Source of the DNA: CAYUQT01 sp964596165
GTDB taxonomy: Bacteria > Planctomycetota > Phycisphaerae > UBA1845 > JAFGLZ01
Assembly: GCA_964596165.1 (NCBI GenBank)
Contig: CAZQTW010000022.1
Coordinates: 1-64,000, forward strand
Length of the DNA stretch: 64,000 nt
Direction: 5' to 3'
A model generated the notes under the pieces. It had not been told where the DNA came from, did no database searches, and worked only from the letters and a program-made list of their open reading frames with translations. The translations under genes were made by a program, and so were the position numbers. Of the stretch, positions 18,188 through 26,585 are shown one piece after another (positions within the stretch are counted from its first letter, which is position 1; each line of letters opens with the position of its first letter).

Positions 18188-18342
18188 GACCGAAAATTAT
18201 CGGCGGCTAAGTAAACCACCCCCCCGGTTCTGCCGAACAACGGAATGGGCCGATAAGGCCTGCGAGAGCGTCACATTCCTCGGGCTTCGACGGCACGGAT
18301 GCGTCGCGGTTCGCGAAACTGGGAATTGAAAAGGGCACAGTC

Positions 18343-19185
18343 ATGGCCGACACAGTCGACTTCACCTCGTCGAGGACAAGGACATCGTCATCCGTGGATG
18401 ACCTGTACAGCCAGGCCGCCGAGATGACCTTCAACATGGGGGCCGAGTCCGACGGCACCGCGCCCCAACAGACGGAACCTGTCGTCGAAGAACCGGCGAC
18501 AGCGGCCGAAGGCGCGCAAGCCGAGGCGGATTCCACTCACGGGGTGATTCGACGCGCTACCGCGGGGCAAAAGGCCGAAATCACCCAAATGGGCGAACTC
18601 AGCATCCTGCGGATCGAACAATTGCGATCCGACAACGTCGAGCTGAGGAGCGAGGTCGAGAGGCTTCGTCAGGAGATCGCCCGACTTCGCGAACGCAACG
18701 CGGCGTTGGAGGCGACCAACTTCGAACTCGACGAACGAGCGAGCGAGTTGCATGCGGCGGAGAAGAAGATCGCCGAGCTTCAACGAGGCGTGGAGTACGC
18801 CCGCAGCGCGCGTCGACACATGATCCAGGAACTCAAGACGGCGCAACAGAACTTGGTGGAGACCGAGAAACGATTCGCACACACGGACGCCCAGCTCCGC
18901 GCGATCTGCCAGGAACGAGCCGACCGCATCACGGTTCTCACGGAGGAGCTCAAGGTCGTTGCACGCAGCAAGGCCGAACTGGAGCGAGAGGTCGAGACGT
19001 TGTTGGGCTACCGCCGTCGGGCCATGGCTTGCCTGCATCAGCTCACGGAGGAGCTGAAGCGGGTGCGGAAAGAGAATCGCGAGAAGTCGCGCCGGTTGAG
19101 CGAGGCGCGGGCGGTTCTACAGAGCATCGACGCCCGGCTGGCCGAGAGCATCACCGAGCCGGAAGGGTGTGTGACCCGCTCGTAG
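18343..19185 (+). CDS. Coiled-coil protein, function unknown
   Basis: The first 80 residues of this 280-residue protein are polar and acidic. From about residue 85 to 270 it is a long heptad-patterned coiled coil rich in E, R, L and A (for example VELRSEVERLRQEIARLRER). There is no signal peptide, and no domain is recognised. AAAAGGG stands about 9 bases before the ATG. It resembles cytoskeletal or scaffold coiled-coil proteins in composition only. Confidence 0.7.
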   Translation: MADTVDFTSSRTRTSSSVDDLYSQAAEMTFNMGAESDGTAPQQTEPVVEEPATAAEGAQAEADSTHGVIRRATAGQKAEITQMGELSILRIEQLRSDNVELRSEVERLRQEIARLRERNAALEATNFELDERASELHAAEKKIAELQRGVEYARSARRHMIQELKTAQQNLVETEKRFAHTDAQLRAICQERADRITVLTEELKVVARSKAELEREVETLLGYRRRAMACLHQLTEELKRVRKENREKSRRLSEARAVLQSIDARLAESITEPEGCVTRS

Positions 19186-19338
19186 CATCCACGGAAGTCA
19201 TCGCGCCGAAAGCGAGCCTCGCCGAGGTGTGCGGGCGAAGCTCAACGGCCAGGCCTTGCGCGACTGTGCGGGGCATGGCCGATTTTGTTGCGCGGACCAG
19301 CTTCCATCCGTACCCCATCGCCCCCTTGCCGCCGCCCC

Positions 19339-20886
19339 TCACCGGCCTTCCGCCTGTCGGGCCAGGCGGGTCAAGTCGATCTTTCCGTGCGGGTTCCGCG
19401 GAAGCCGGTCCAGGAAACGCCATTTCGTCGGAATCATGTAATAGGGCAGATGCCGGCGGCAGTAGGCGGCCAGTTCGCCGCCGGTGAGTTCGTGCCCATC
19501 GCGGAGCGAGACAAACCCCGCCAACGTGTTGCTCAGGATGCTGTCCCTAACGGCCAGGACGGCGACCTCGGCCACCGCGGGGTGTTCGGCGACGACCTTC
19601 TCGACCTCGGCCAGCTCGATGCGATATCCCCTGACCTTGACCATGCGGTCGCATCGGCCCAGGAACAGAAGCACGCCGTCACCTCGATCGATCACGTTAT
19701 CGCCGGTTCGGTAGGCCCGGCTCCCGTCCGGCGCCGAGAGGAATACCTCGCGTGTGCCTTTGGGATTGTTGAAGTAGCCGCGAAACAACGTTGGCCCGCT
19801 GATCACCAGCTCGCCCGGTTCACCCGCCGGCACGGGCAAACCGTTCAGATCGACTATCCACGAGCGGGTGTTCGTGATCGGTCGGCCGATGGGCACGCCT
19901 TCGGGCCGGTCGAGATCGGCCGGCTCCACTTTGTGATAGGTGCAGACGTTCGTTTCCGTCGGGCCATAGAGATTCCACCACGTGGCGTTCGGAATGAGCT
20001 TCATCAGCACGCGCAGGTGTTCGGGAGGCATGACCTCGCCGGCGAACAGGACATGACGCAGGTGCGAAAGGTCAAGCGTGTGAAGACTACCGCGCATGCC
20101 CATCAGGACGAGGCTCCAGGGGACCGAGTACCAGAGGGTGATACGCTCTTGGGCGATGAAACGCGCCAATCGTGAGGGATAGCTGTGCGCGGTTTCGGGA
20201 ACCGGACACATGGTCGCGCCCGCGCGAACCGCCGCGAAGATATCGAACGTCGACAGGTCGAAACTGTAGGGGGCATGGTTGCTGATCCGATCGGTCGACG
20301 TGATGTCGAACGTATCAACGCCCCATTGAGCAAAGTGCAGCAGGCTCTTCGTCGTGATCATGACGCCTTTGGGCTCGCCGGTTGAGCCTGAGGTGTACAG
20401 GATGCTGGTGATATCGTCGGCGGGCGCCAGGACCGGGCTGTCGGCCGTTGAAGCGCTTGCCAGGATGTCGGCGAGTGGGACGATGTCGGCTGCCGCCGGT
20501 TCTCCGGCGGGTCGCGCCACGACACGCCAGTCGAGTCCTTCGATGCCGGCGATCGACGCGTCGGCCACCATGCAGCGTATGTCGCAATGGTGAAGCAAGG
20601 CGTTGATCCGAGTCGGTGGGAGCTGGGGGTCGAACGGCACGTACGTCGCGCCGGTCCGAATGATGCCGAACAGGCAAACCAGCGCCTCGGGACACTTGCG
20701 GAAGCAGAAGCCGATGCGCTGTCCCGGTCCGACGCCGCGAGCCGTCAGGAAACGCGCCACGAGGCTCGCCTGGCGGTCCAGTTCGGCGTACGTCATGTGC
20801 GTACCCAGATAGTCGATGGCCACGTGGTCCGGCCGGCGTCTCGCCGCGGCGGCGAGCAGGGTATAGAGCGAGTCGGATGAAGGCAT
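19339..20886 (-). CDS. Stand-alone amino-acid adenylation enzyme (AMP-binding family)
   Basis: This 515-residue adenylate-forming enzyme has the NRPS A-domain motifs in order: LYTSGSTGEPKGVMI (A3), NLYGPTETNVC (A5), GELVISGPTLFRGY, YRTGD (A7), VKVRGYRIELAEVE (A8) and the catalytic lysine in NPHGKIDL (A10). It would activate a carboxylic or amino acid as AMP ester for transfer to a carrier protein. No carrier, condensation or thioesterase domain is attached or nearby, so the acceptor is encoded elsewhere. The ATG at 20886 starts MPSSDSLYTLLAAAARRRPDH, the normal family start; the upstream extension is not conserved-looking. Confidence 0.9.
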   Translation of the reverse strand: MPSSDSLYTLLAAAARRRPDHVAIDYLGTHMTYAELDRQASLVARFLTARGVGPGQRIGFCFRKCPEALVCLFGIIRTGATYVPFDPQLPPTRINALLHHCDIRCMVADASIAGIEGLDWRVVARPAGEPAAADIVPLADILASASTADSPVLAPADDITSILYTSGSTGEPKGVMITTKSLLHFAQWGVDTFDITSTDRISNHAPYSFDLSTFDIFAAVRAGATMCPVPETAHSYPSRLARFIAQERITLWYSVPWSLVLMGMRGSLHTLDLSHLRHVLFAGEVMPPEHLRVLMKLIPNATWWNLYGPTETNVCTYHKVEPADLDRPEGVPIGRPITNTRSWIVDLNGLPVPAGEPGELVISGPTLFRGYFNNPKGTREVFLSAPDGSRAYRTGDNVIDRGDGVLLFLGRCDRMVKVRGYRIELAEVEKVVAEHPAVAEVAVLAVRDSILSNTLAGFVSLRDGHELTGGELAAYCRRHLPYYMIPTKWRFLDRLPRNPHGKIDLTRLARQAEGR

Positions 20887-21014
20887 GAGTCCAGTCGTTC
20901 CGGTCAACGTCGTGGTCGCGGATAGGAGTCCCGTGTTGTCCTTTGCCCGTGCGAAACCCGCGTATCCTTTCCGGTCTTGCCCGTATCTGTCTCGGAGCAA
21001 ACGACGGGGGTTCT

Positions 21015-22361
21015 TTAGGTCCTTTCCAATTCGGCCATTTGCTTCTCCCGTGCCCTTTCAATTGCCCCCCTAAACACTGTGGCAATGGCCAGGGCCTGAT
21101 CACGGTTGGCCCGCAACCTCCGAAGCGCAACGGTTGACCGCGGACTGATCGGCCCGAGGGGCGTCATGATCGTCCAGTCGCTCAGCAGCTCCACCGGATG
21201 AAGCCGCCGATCGCCCGGACGAAAGCGTGCGATCCCGAAAGGCGGGCTGTCGAGGGTGGCGTCAATCGTGTCATCATGCAACGCGTGTACCGTAAACCAG
21301 AGATGCTCCCGGTCGTCCGGAGTCCCGCCGTCCACCTGATACCCCAGCTTGACGATGGGGTACACGTGAAACTCCGCCAGTTCCTCCACCAGCGTCCGGA
21401 GGAAACCGTACGTATTTCGGGCCCGTTGAGCCATCAGCTCGGAGGCGTCATGTGAGAAGCCAAACACCATCTCGTCTTCAATGGGGCTCGACAGGAACCT
21501 GGACGGGACCACGCGACGTGAGAACCATCCCAGAAATCGGCCCGTGGGTTCGCACAGCACGGCACGATTCTTCAAATGATACTCCCCGGCACTACTCCGC
21601 AGCGCGGTGAATTGCGGATCGGCCTTCCGGTCGAACTCGTCCGCGGGAATGAATCGCACGTATCCTCCAGGCCGAGCCAGCGCGAACCGGTTGGTGGAGA
21701 CGGCGACTTTTCCTTCCACGATGGCATAAGCAATGACCCGTAAGAGATCGGCGGCCACAAAATCGAGTTCACCGGTCGGATTGAGGATGTCAAAGTCGAA
21801 GAAGCCGATCTCCGCAAGGCCATGGGTGTGTAACCACCCCGCCTCTTCGGACCCTTCCTTGCGAACGACGTGAAGGGCGTGTATCTGGGAGATATCGAGG
21901 TCGGCTTCATGTGACAGCTCTTCGCGAAGCGCCTCGGGGGTCCATATCGACTGGGCGAGGTAGTCGACGGCGCCCCATCCATCCGTGCCCATGACCGCCT
22001 GCAAATAGCGCAACATCATCTTTCGATCGGTCAGGATGTTCTCCCGACTTCCCGCCATTCTCAGGCAGATCTCGCATCCACTTTGCAGGAGCGAAGCCCT
22101 TTCGGGTTTCGACAGTGCCGGGCAGTGCTCGAGCAAGATGCGTACCGGCTTGGTGTCGGATTTCATGCAATACAACAGAGCCGTGCCCCAGGACGGATGC
22201 TGCAGCACCAGCTGCCATATCAGGTTGGCCTGAGGTTTGCCCGGGCTGACGGAGATGTCGTGCTTCTGGAGGTATCCAAACTCCTCGACTCGTGGCGGCA
22301 GCGACCCGCGGAACAGGACGCTTCCCGCGCAGGTGACCCTCTTTCTGAGCCATTCGAACAT
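21015..22361 (-). CDS. DUF4026/DUF2314-type protein
   Basis: The C-terminal portion of this 448-residue protein (EHLWFTVHALHDDTIDATL, then PPFGIARFRPGDRRLHPVELLSDWTI) matches the pattern I know for DUF2314. The N-terminal part (VLFRGSLPPRVEE...) resembles DUF4026. No signal or membrane segment is seen, and the role is unknown. AGAGAGGA stands 8 bases before the ATG. The next gene on the strand, pheA, lies upstream, with about 75 bases between them. Confidence 0.7.
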   Translation of the reverse strand: MFEWLRKRVTCAGSVLFRGSLPPRVEEFGYLQKHDISVSPGKPQANLIWQLVLQHPSWGTALLYCMKSDTKPVRILLEHCPALSKPERASLLQSGCEICLRMAGSRENILTDRKMMLRYLQAVMGTDGWGAVDYLAQSIWTPEALREELSHEADLDISQIHALHVVRKEGSEEAGWLHTHGLAEIGFFDFDILNPTGELDFVAADLLRVIAYAIVEGKVAVSTNRFALARPGGYVRFIPADEFDRKADPQFTALRSSAGEYHLKNRAVLCEPTGRFLGWFSRRVVPSRFLSSPIEDEMVFGFSHDASELMAQRARNTYGFLRTLVEELAEFHVYPIVKLGYQVDGGTPDDREHLWFTVHALHDDTIDATLDSPPFGIARFRPGDRRLHPVELLSDWTIMTPLGPISPRSTVALRRLRANRDQALAIATVFRGAIERAREKQMAELERT

Positions 22362-22435
22362 AGCGCGATGTCCTCTCTATGCGGACGCCTGAAGAGGCGC
22401 GTGTGGCCACGCGAGTGCACGTGGGGACACCCAGC

Positions 22436-23506
22436 CTAGATGACCTCTTCCGCCTTGGGGTATGAACCGAGCACGTGTAGGCCCAGGCAATGCTGGCGAG
22501 CCCGCTCGATGGCTTCGGTCACGTGTTGCTCCTCGATGTGCCCCTCGGCCTCGGCGAAGAAGAAGTACTCCCAATTTCGCTTCCGACTGGGGCGCGATTC
22601 GATGAACGTCAGATTCGTGCCGGCCTCTTTGAAAGCCACCAAGACATCGGCCAAGGCGCCGGGCTTGTGAGCGGTGGTGAAGGTCACCGCCGTCTTGTCG
22701 TCGCCGGTCGGGCGATTGGGTCCGCGGCCGATGACCAGAAATCGCGTCACGTTGTTCGGGTTGTCCTCGACGTTATGACGGATGATGTCCAGACCGTAGA
22801 TCTCGCCCGCCACGGTATTGCCCAGCGCGGCGCTGCGGGGCTCCGTGGCGGCCATCTCGGCCGCCCGGCTGGTGCTGGCGACCGCGATGCATTTACCCGC
22901 CAGGCCGGTCTCGGAAAGCCATTGCTGGCACTGGCTGAACACTTCCGGCTTCGAATAGAGGCGTTCAATCTCCTCCATGGAGCACTTGGCCAACAGATTA
23001 TGGTGAATGGCCCGGTTGATCTCGGCCTTGATGGTCACGCGGGTCTCGACGAACGCGTCGATCGTATCGGTGATGCCGCCGCCGGTGCTGTTTTCGATGG
23101 GGACCACGCCCAAGTCGACGTGCTCGCGGCTGACCTCCTCGAAGACGCCGCGAATGTCGTTGACCGCTTGGTACTCGACGGACGCGCCGAACTTGCCGGT
23201 CGCCGCGAGGTGGGAGTTGCTGCCCTCCGGACCCAGGTACGCGATCCGAAGCGGTTTCTCGAGGGCGAACGAGGCACTCATCAGCTCGCGGTAGATGGCC
23301 ACCAAGGCGCTGTCCGGAAGCGGACCCGCATTGGCCTCACGGACGCGATCGAGCACCTTCTGCTCGCGGTCCGGCGCGTACACCGGCGAGCCGTCCTTCG
23401 CCTTGAGCTTTCCAACCTCGACTACGACCTTTGCCCGCTGATTCAAAAGCGCGACAATCTGCTTGTCGAGGCGGTCGATTTCGGTCCGCAGTTCTTCAAG
23501 CGTCAT
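22436..23506 (-). CDS. pheA: Bifunctional chorismate mutase/prephenate dehydratase
   Basis: It makes phenylpyruvate from chorismate in phenylalanine synthesis. Residues 1-85 are an AroQ chorismate mutase (LRTEIDRLDKQIVALLNQRA). Residues about 90-270 are prephenate dehydratase (IAYLGPEGSNSHLAA, VVPIENSTGGGI, and TSRAAEMAATEPRSAAL). The last 80 residues are an ACT domain with the Phe-binding ESRPSR motif (LTFIESRPSRKRNWEYFFF), so feedback inhibition by phenylalanine is expected. The length of 356 residues is typical of P-proteins. The ATG at 23506 gives the usual N terminus MTLEELRTEID; upstream open sequence is not family-like. Confidence 0.96.
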   Translation of the reverse strand: MTLEELRTEIDRLDKQIVALLNQRAKVVVEVGKLKAKDGSPVYAPDREQKVLDRVREANAGPLPDSALVAIYRELMSASFALEKPLRIAYLGPEGSNSHLAATGKFGASVEYQAVNDIRGVFEEVSREHVDLGVVPIENSTGGGITDTIDAFVETRVTIKAEINRAIHHNLLAKCSMEEIERLYSKPEVFSQCQQWLSETGLAGKCIAVASTSRAAEMAATEPRSAALGNTVAGEIYGLDIIRHNVEDNPNNVTRFLVIGRGPNRPTGDDKTAVTFTTAHKPGALADVLVAFKEAGTNLTFIESRPSRKRNWEYFFFAEAEGHIEEQHVTEAIERARQHCLGLHVLGSYPKAEEVI

Positions 23507-23701
23507 CGTGTTCAATCCGATGCGAGAGCGAAACGGTTGCGACCCATTGCCTCCTATATCACCCCCCGTCCGTCCGATCAAGGGCAGGATCGGCGAAGGA
23601 CGGACATTCCGCAGGGGCGAATGAAGTCGCCCGTCCACCGTACCCTGAGCTCGCCGAAGCCGGACCCGAAAAAGCCGGTCGAAGCCGTCGCGAACCGGTT
23701 C

Positions 23702-24466
23702 TCAGGTGCCTGAGCCCTTGATGCTTCGCGGCTCGGAAATGAGATTCAGCACGACGATCTCCGGGGGGCAGAAGAGGCGGAAGGCGAACGGCGGCGAGCA
23801 ACCGACTCCCGCCGTTACATGGAGCCATCGTCGGCCGACACGATGTAGACCGTGGATGTGCCGCCGTTCGATCCGATCATTCACGGTCAGGCTGCCTCCC
23901 CAAGGCCAACGCCACTGGCCGGCGTGCGTGTGGCCGCTCAGAACAAGGTCAATTCGTTCATCCGGCAAATAGTGAATTACAGAGGGCATATGAGCCATGA
24001 GGATCGTCAGCCCGTTTCGGGGGCAATGACTGAGGGTCCGTGGCAGATCGCCGACGGAGCGGTGGCCTCCGTCGATACCCGCGATCGTGATCGGGTGTCC
24101 CTTCACCGAGATCCGTATCGATTCATTCAACAGGAATCGCACGCATCGAAACTCGGATTGTGTCGCGAGGTGAACCGCGTCGTGATTGCCGGTGACCGCC
24201 AAGCAGCCCAGTGGGGGACGAACGGGTTCCAAAAGGCGACGTATGACCGTCGCCGTGCGCCGCCAGTTGTCGGGCCAGTCGCAGAAGTCGCCCGTCATCA
24301 ACAGAATCTCGTAATCCAGGCTCAGCAAGCGCCGTTGAAGGCGGCTCAACAGCGACGTCCACCGGTGACAGTGCAGGTCGGACAGATGGACCACCCTGAG
24401 GGGCTCTGCCTCCGGCGGCAAGGACGACACCGGTACATCATGATGTCGAACGAGGATGTCGTGCAT
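23702..24466 (-). CDS. YkuE-like metallophosphoesterase
   Basis: This 254-residue calcineurin-like phosphoesterase has the metal-site motifs in order: LSDLHCH (DxH), MTGDFCD (GDxxD), VTGNHD (GNHD), LMAHMPS and LSGHTHAGQWRWP (GHxHxGQ). It matches the YkuE/LpxG group, whose members cleave phosphodiesters, including UDP-2,3-diacylglucosamine in some outer-membrane bacteria. There is no signal peptide. A lipid A role is possible given lpxA in this window, but it is not shown. The stop lies near 23702, convergent with no gene. Confidence 0.85.
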   Translation of the reverse strand: MHDILVRHHDVPVSSLPPEAEPLRVVHLSDLHCHRWTSLLSRLQRRLLSLDYEILLMTGDFCDWPDNWRRTATVIRRLLEPVRPPLGCLAVTGNHDAVHLATQSEFRCVRFLLNESIRISVKGHPITIAGIDGGHRSVGDLPRTLSHCPRNGLTILMAHMPSVIHYLPDERIDLVLSGHTHAGQWRWPWGGSLTVNDRIERRHIHGLHRVGRRWLHVTAGVGCSPPFAFRLFCPPEIVVLNLISEPRSIKGSGT

Positions 24467-24563
24467 GGCGAATCAGACCGTGGGCCCTTCCAAGCCAACA
24501 CGATACAATTACGCATCAGCATACCGCCCGTTCAAATGACCACAAAGTCGGGCGGGTCTATCC

Positions 24564-24728
24564 ATGGGGGGCGAAAGGCGAGAGGACATCGAAGCGGCCA
24601 CCGGTTTCCAGTTGTCAGATACAAGCCAGGATCATCGGCGACTTGTTCCAGAACACCAATATACGAGTATTATCGCCTTCTATGTCTCTACTTTTCTTGT
24701 GGGATTGCTGCATGCATGTCCCCAGTGA
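24564..24728 (+). CDS. Possible 54-residue single-pass membrane protein
   Basis: This short frame encodes a charged N terminus (MGGERREDIEAATGFQLS) and one C-terminal hydrophobic helix (SIIAFYVSTFLVGLLHA), a typical small membrane protein plan. It lies divergent to the metallophosphoesterase and about 290 bases before the porin gene. The ribosome site is weak and codon use is only moderately like its neighbours. It may be real or chance; no family is recognised. Nothing else gene-like is seen in the gap 24467-25013 apart from the promoter. Confidence 0.35.
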   Translation: MGGERREDIEAATGFQLSDTSQDHRRLVPEHQYTSIIAFYVSTFLVGLLHACPQ

Positions 24729-24850
24729 GCGTATGCCAGCCGAGAATCGGGCGACATGCCCCTCCACAGTGGCCATGAAATCCCCCCTTGCGGAGGCGGG
24801 CGCGTCCTATAACATGCGGCCGGAGGGAGATTTTTTTTGGGATTTGGGGT

Positions 24851-24879
24851 TTGACAGCCGATCTAGCTGAAGTTATAAG
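24851..24879 (+). promoter_or_regulatory. Strong sigma-70 promoter of porin copy 2
   Basis: A perfect TTGACA (24851-24856) is followed after 17 bases by TATAAG (24874-24879), preceded by a T-rich tract (24830-24838). The leader to the start at 25014 would be about 127 bases. It contains an imperfect hairpin, TTTCCGCC (24933-24940) against GGCGGGAAA (24948-24955 region), which could affect mRNA stability. Confidence 0.75.
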
Positions 24880-25013
24880 AAGACCTTAAGTAGAGGAAAG
24901 TAGCTGCAATTATGGCGCGGTAGGCCGCTGTTTTTCCGCCGGCGCGGGCGGGAAACGGTGGGAACTGGACAGTAGAAGCCTCATTACGTGTTCCACTCAT
25001 GGAGGAAGGTCCA

Positions 25014-26495
25014 ATGCGGAGCATGGTTTGGGTTGGGATGGTACTGGGCATAATCGCCTTTGTATGTCCCTGGACGGCCTTCGCCGACGGGCAGGCATCA
25101 GGGTCCGCCAGGCCTGTGTCTCAGGAGGAGCTACAGAGCCGGTTGGAGCGGTTGCAGACCCTGGTCGATCAGCAGCAAGGGACTATCGAACAGCTTGAGA
25201 CCCGTCTCAGCATCGCCAACACCTCGGATCTGAACGCGGCGCGCGTGGAAGAGATCAAGAAGGTGGTTCGCGAGGTCATGGCCGATGCAAGCTTCCGGGA
25301 AAGCCTCTATCCCGATGTCGTTCAAGTCGGGTACGACCACGGCTTCTACATCAAGAGCAGCGACGAGGCCTTTCTGTTGAATATCCAAGGTTTGTTGAAG
25401 GTTCGTTACACGGGTACGAATCGCCAGTCCGACAACACCCGCCTACAAGGGCGCAACCGGCAGGACGATATCAGCGGGTTCGAGATTGAACAGCTGTTGT
25501 TGACCTTCGCCGGACACATTCACACGGACAAGCTGACCTATCAGATTACCGTGTCGGGTGACACCGACCAGGCCAATCAATGGATTACGTACTGGGCCTG
25601 GGCAAACTATGCGATCGTAGAAGAGTTTCAGGTCAAGGCCGGTCTGATGGACGTCCCGCAGGGGCGGCAGTTTATGACCTGGTATGGGAACCTCCAGTTC
25701 GTGGATCGTTCGCTCGCCGAGGAAACGCTGAGTATCGGGCAATCCGTCGGCGTGATGCTGCACGGCACGCTGGTCAAGAGATTGACCTATCAATTCGGCA
25801 TTTACAACGGCTTCAATAATCCCTGGGACAGCCCCAGCCGTGACGATCTGGACACCAACTTCGCTTACGCCGCCCGGCTGGTTGGCCACCTTCTCGGCGA
25901 GGGCATCACCGATGAGACCGACATCGCATTCAGCAAGGACCCGCTGCTCGATGTGGGGCTGAGCTTTTACTACAACGACGACAACGGAGACCGGAACGGG
26001 CCGGGGCTGCTGTATAACATTCCCGATCGAATTCGCGCCGGCAGAGGGATAGGCGGCAATGCCACGGCCGATGCCACCGGCACGGACTACTTCGGTTTTG
26101 GCGCGGATGTGGCCTTCCGATATCGAGGATTCTCGTTCACGACGGAATGGTTCCTTCGAACGGTGGACGGCGACAGCGAGTATTCTCCCTGGGAGCTGTT
26201 GACGCTTCGACACGACGCGTCGCATGTCCAGGGTGGCTACATCCAGGCCGGCTACTTCATTATTCCTAAGAAGGTTGAAGTGGCCGCGCGTTTGGGCGGC
26301 ATCTGGGACAACGTCGACGACAACACCTGGGAGTACACCTTCGGCGTGAACTATTACCCGTACGGCACGCAAAACTTCAAGATCCAGGCCGACTTCACTC
26401 GGATCGACGAGGCATCCTCGTCGTCGACATGGATGAACATCTACCAGAACGACGAGGTCAACATGTTCCGTGTGCAGTTGCAGGCCTCGTTCTAG
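25014..26495 (+). CDS. Outer-membrane porin with N-terminal coiled coil (copy 2)
   Basis: This 493-residue protein has a signal peptide (MRSMVWVGMVLGIIAF, cut near AFADG) and a short coiled coil (EELQSRLERLQTLVDQQQG). Then comes IKKVVREVMADASFRESLYPD and a 16- to 18-strand-like barrel region ending FRVQLQASF with a C-terminal phenylalanine. It is a close paralogue of the gene at 11190-12674 and nearly the same length. The most variable parts are the signal, the coiled coil and a few short loops (for example NPWDSPSRDD versus NPADSPSQEQ). The start at 25014 has AGGAAGG upstream; the ATG at 24999 lies before that site. Confidence 0.9.
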   Translation: MRSMVWVGMVLGIIAFVCPWTAFADGQASGSARPVSQEELQSRLERLQTLVDQQQGTIEQLETRLSIANTSDLNAARVEEIKKVVREVMADASFRESLYPDVVQVGYDHGFYIKSSDEAFLLNIQGLLKVRYTGTNRQSDNTRLQGRNRQDDISGFEIEQLLLTFAGHIHTDKLTYQITVSGDTDQANQWITYWAWANYAIVEEFQVKAGLMDVPQGRQFMTWYGNLQFVDRSLAEETLSIGQSVGVMLHGTLVKRLTYQFGIYNGFNNPWDSPSRDDLDTNFAYAARLVGHLLGEGITDETDIAFSKDPLLDVGLSFYYNDDNGDRNGPGLLYNIPDRIRAGRGIGGNATADATGTDYFGFGADVAFRYRGFSFTTEWFLRTVDGDSEYSPWELLTLRHDASHVQGGYIQAGYFIIPKKVEVAARLGGIWDNVDDNTWEYTFGVNYYPYGTQNFKIQADFTRIDEASSSSTWMNIYQNDEVNMFRVQLQASF

Positions 26496-26550
26496 TTGAT
26501 GAGAAACGTAGCGGCCGGCGTCTCGTCGCCCGGTGCCGTGTTTGTCCCTT

Positions 26551-26572
26551 CGGCCTGTAGGGGCACAGGCCG
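26551..26572 (+). terminator. Hairpin between convergent porin and GH4 genes
   Basis: CGGCCTGT (26551-26558) pairs with ACAGGCCG (26565-26572) over a 6-base loop. It sits between convergent genes and could end transcription from either side. No T tract follows on the plus strand, so it is not a classical intrinsic terminator. Confidence 0.45.
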
Positions 26573-26585
26573 CCAGAGAAGCCCC

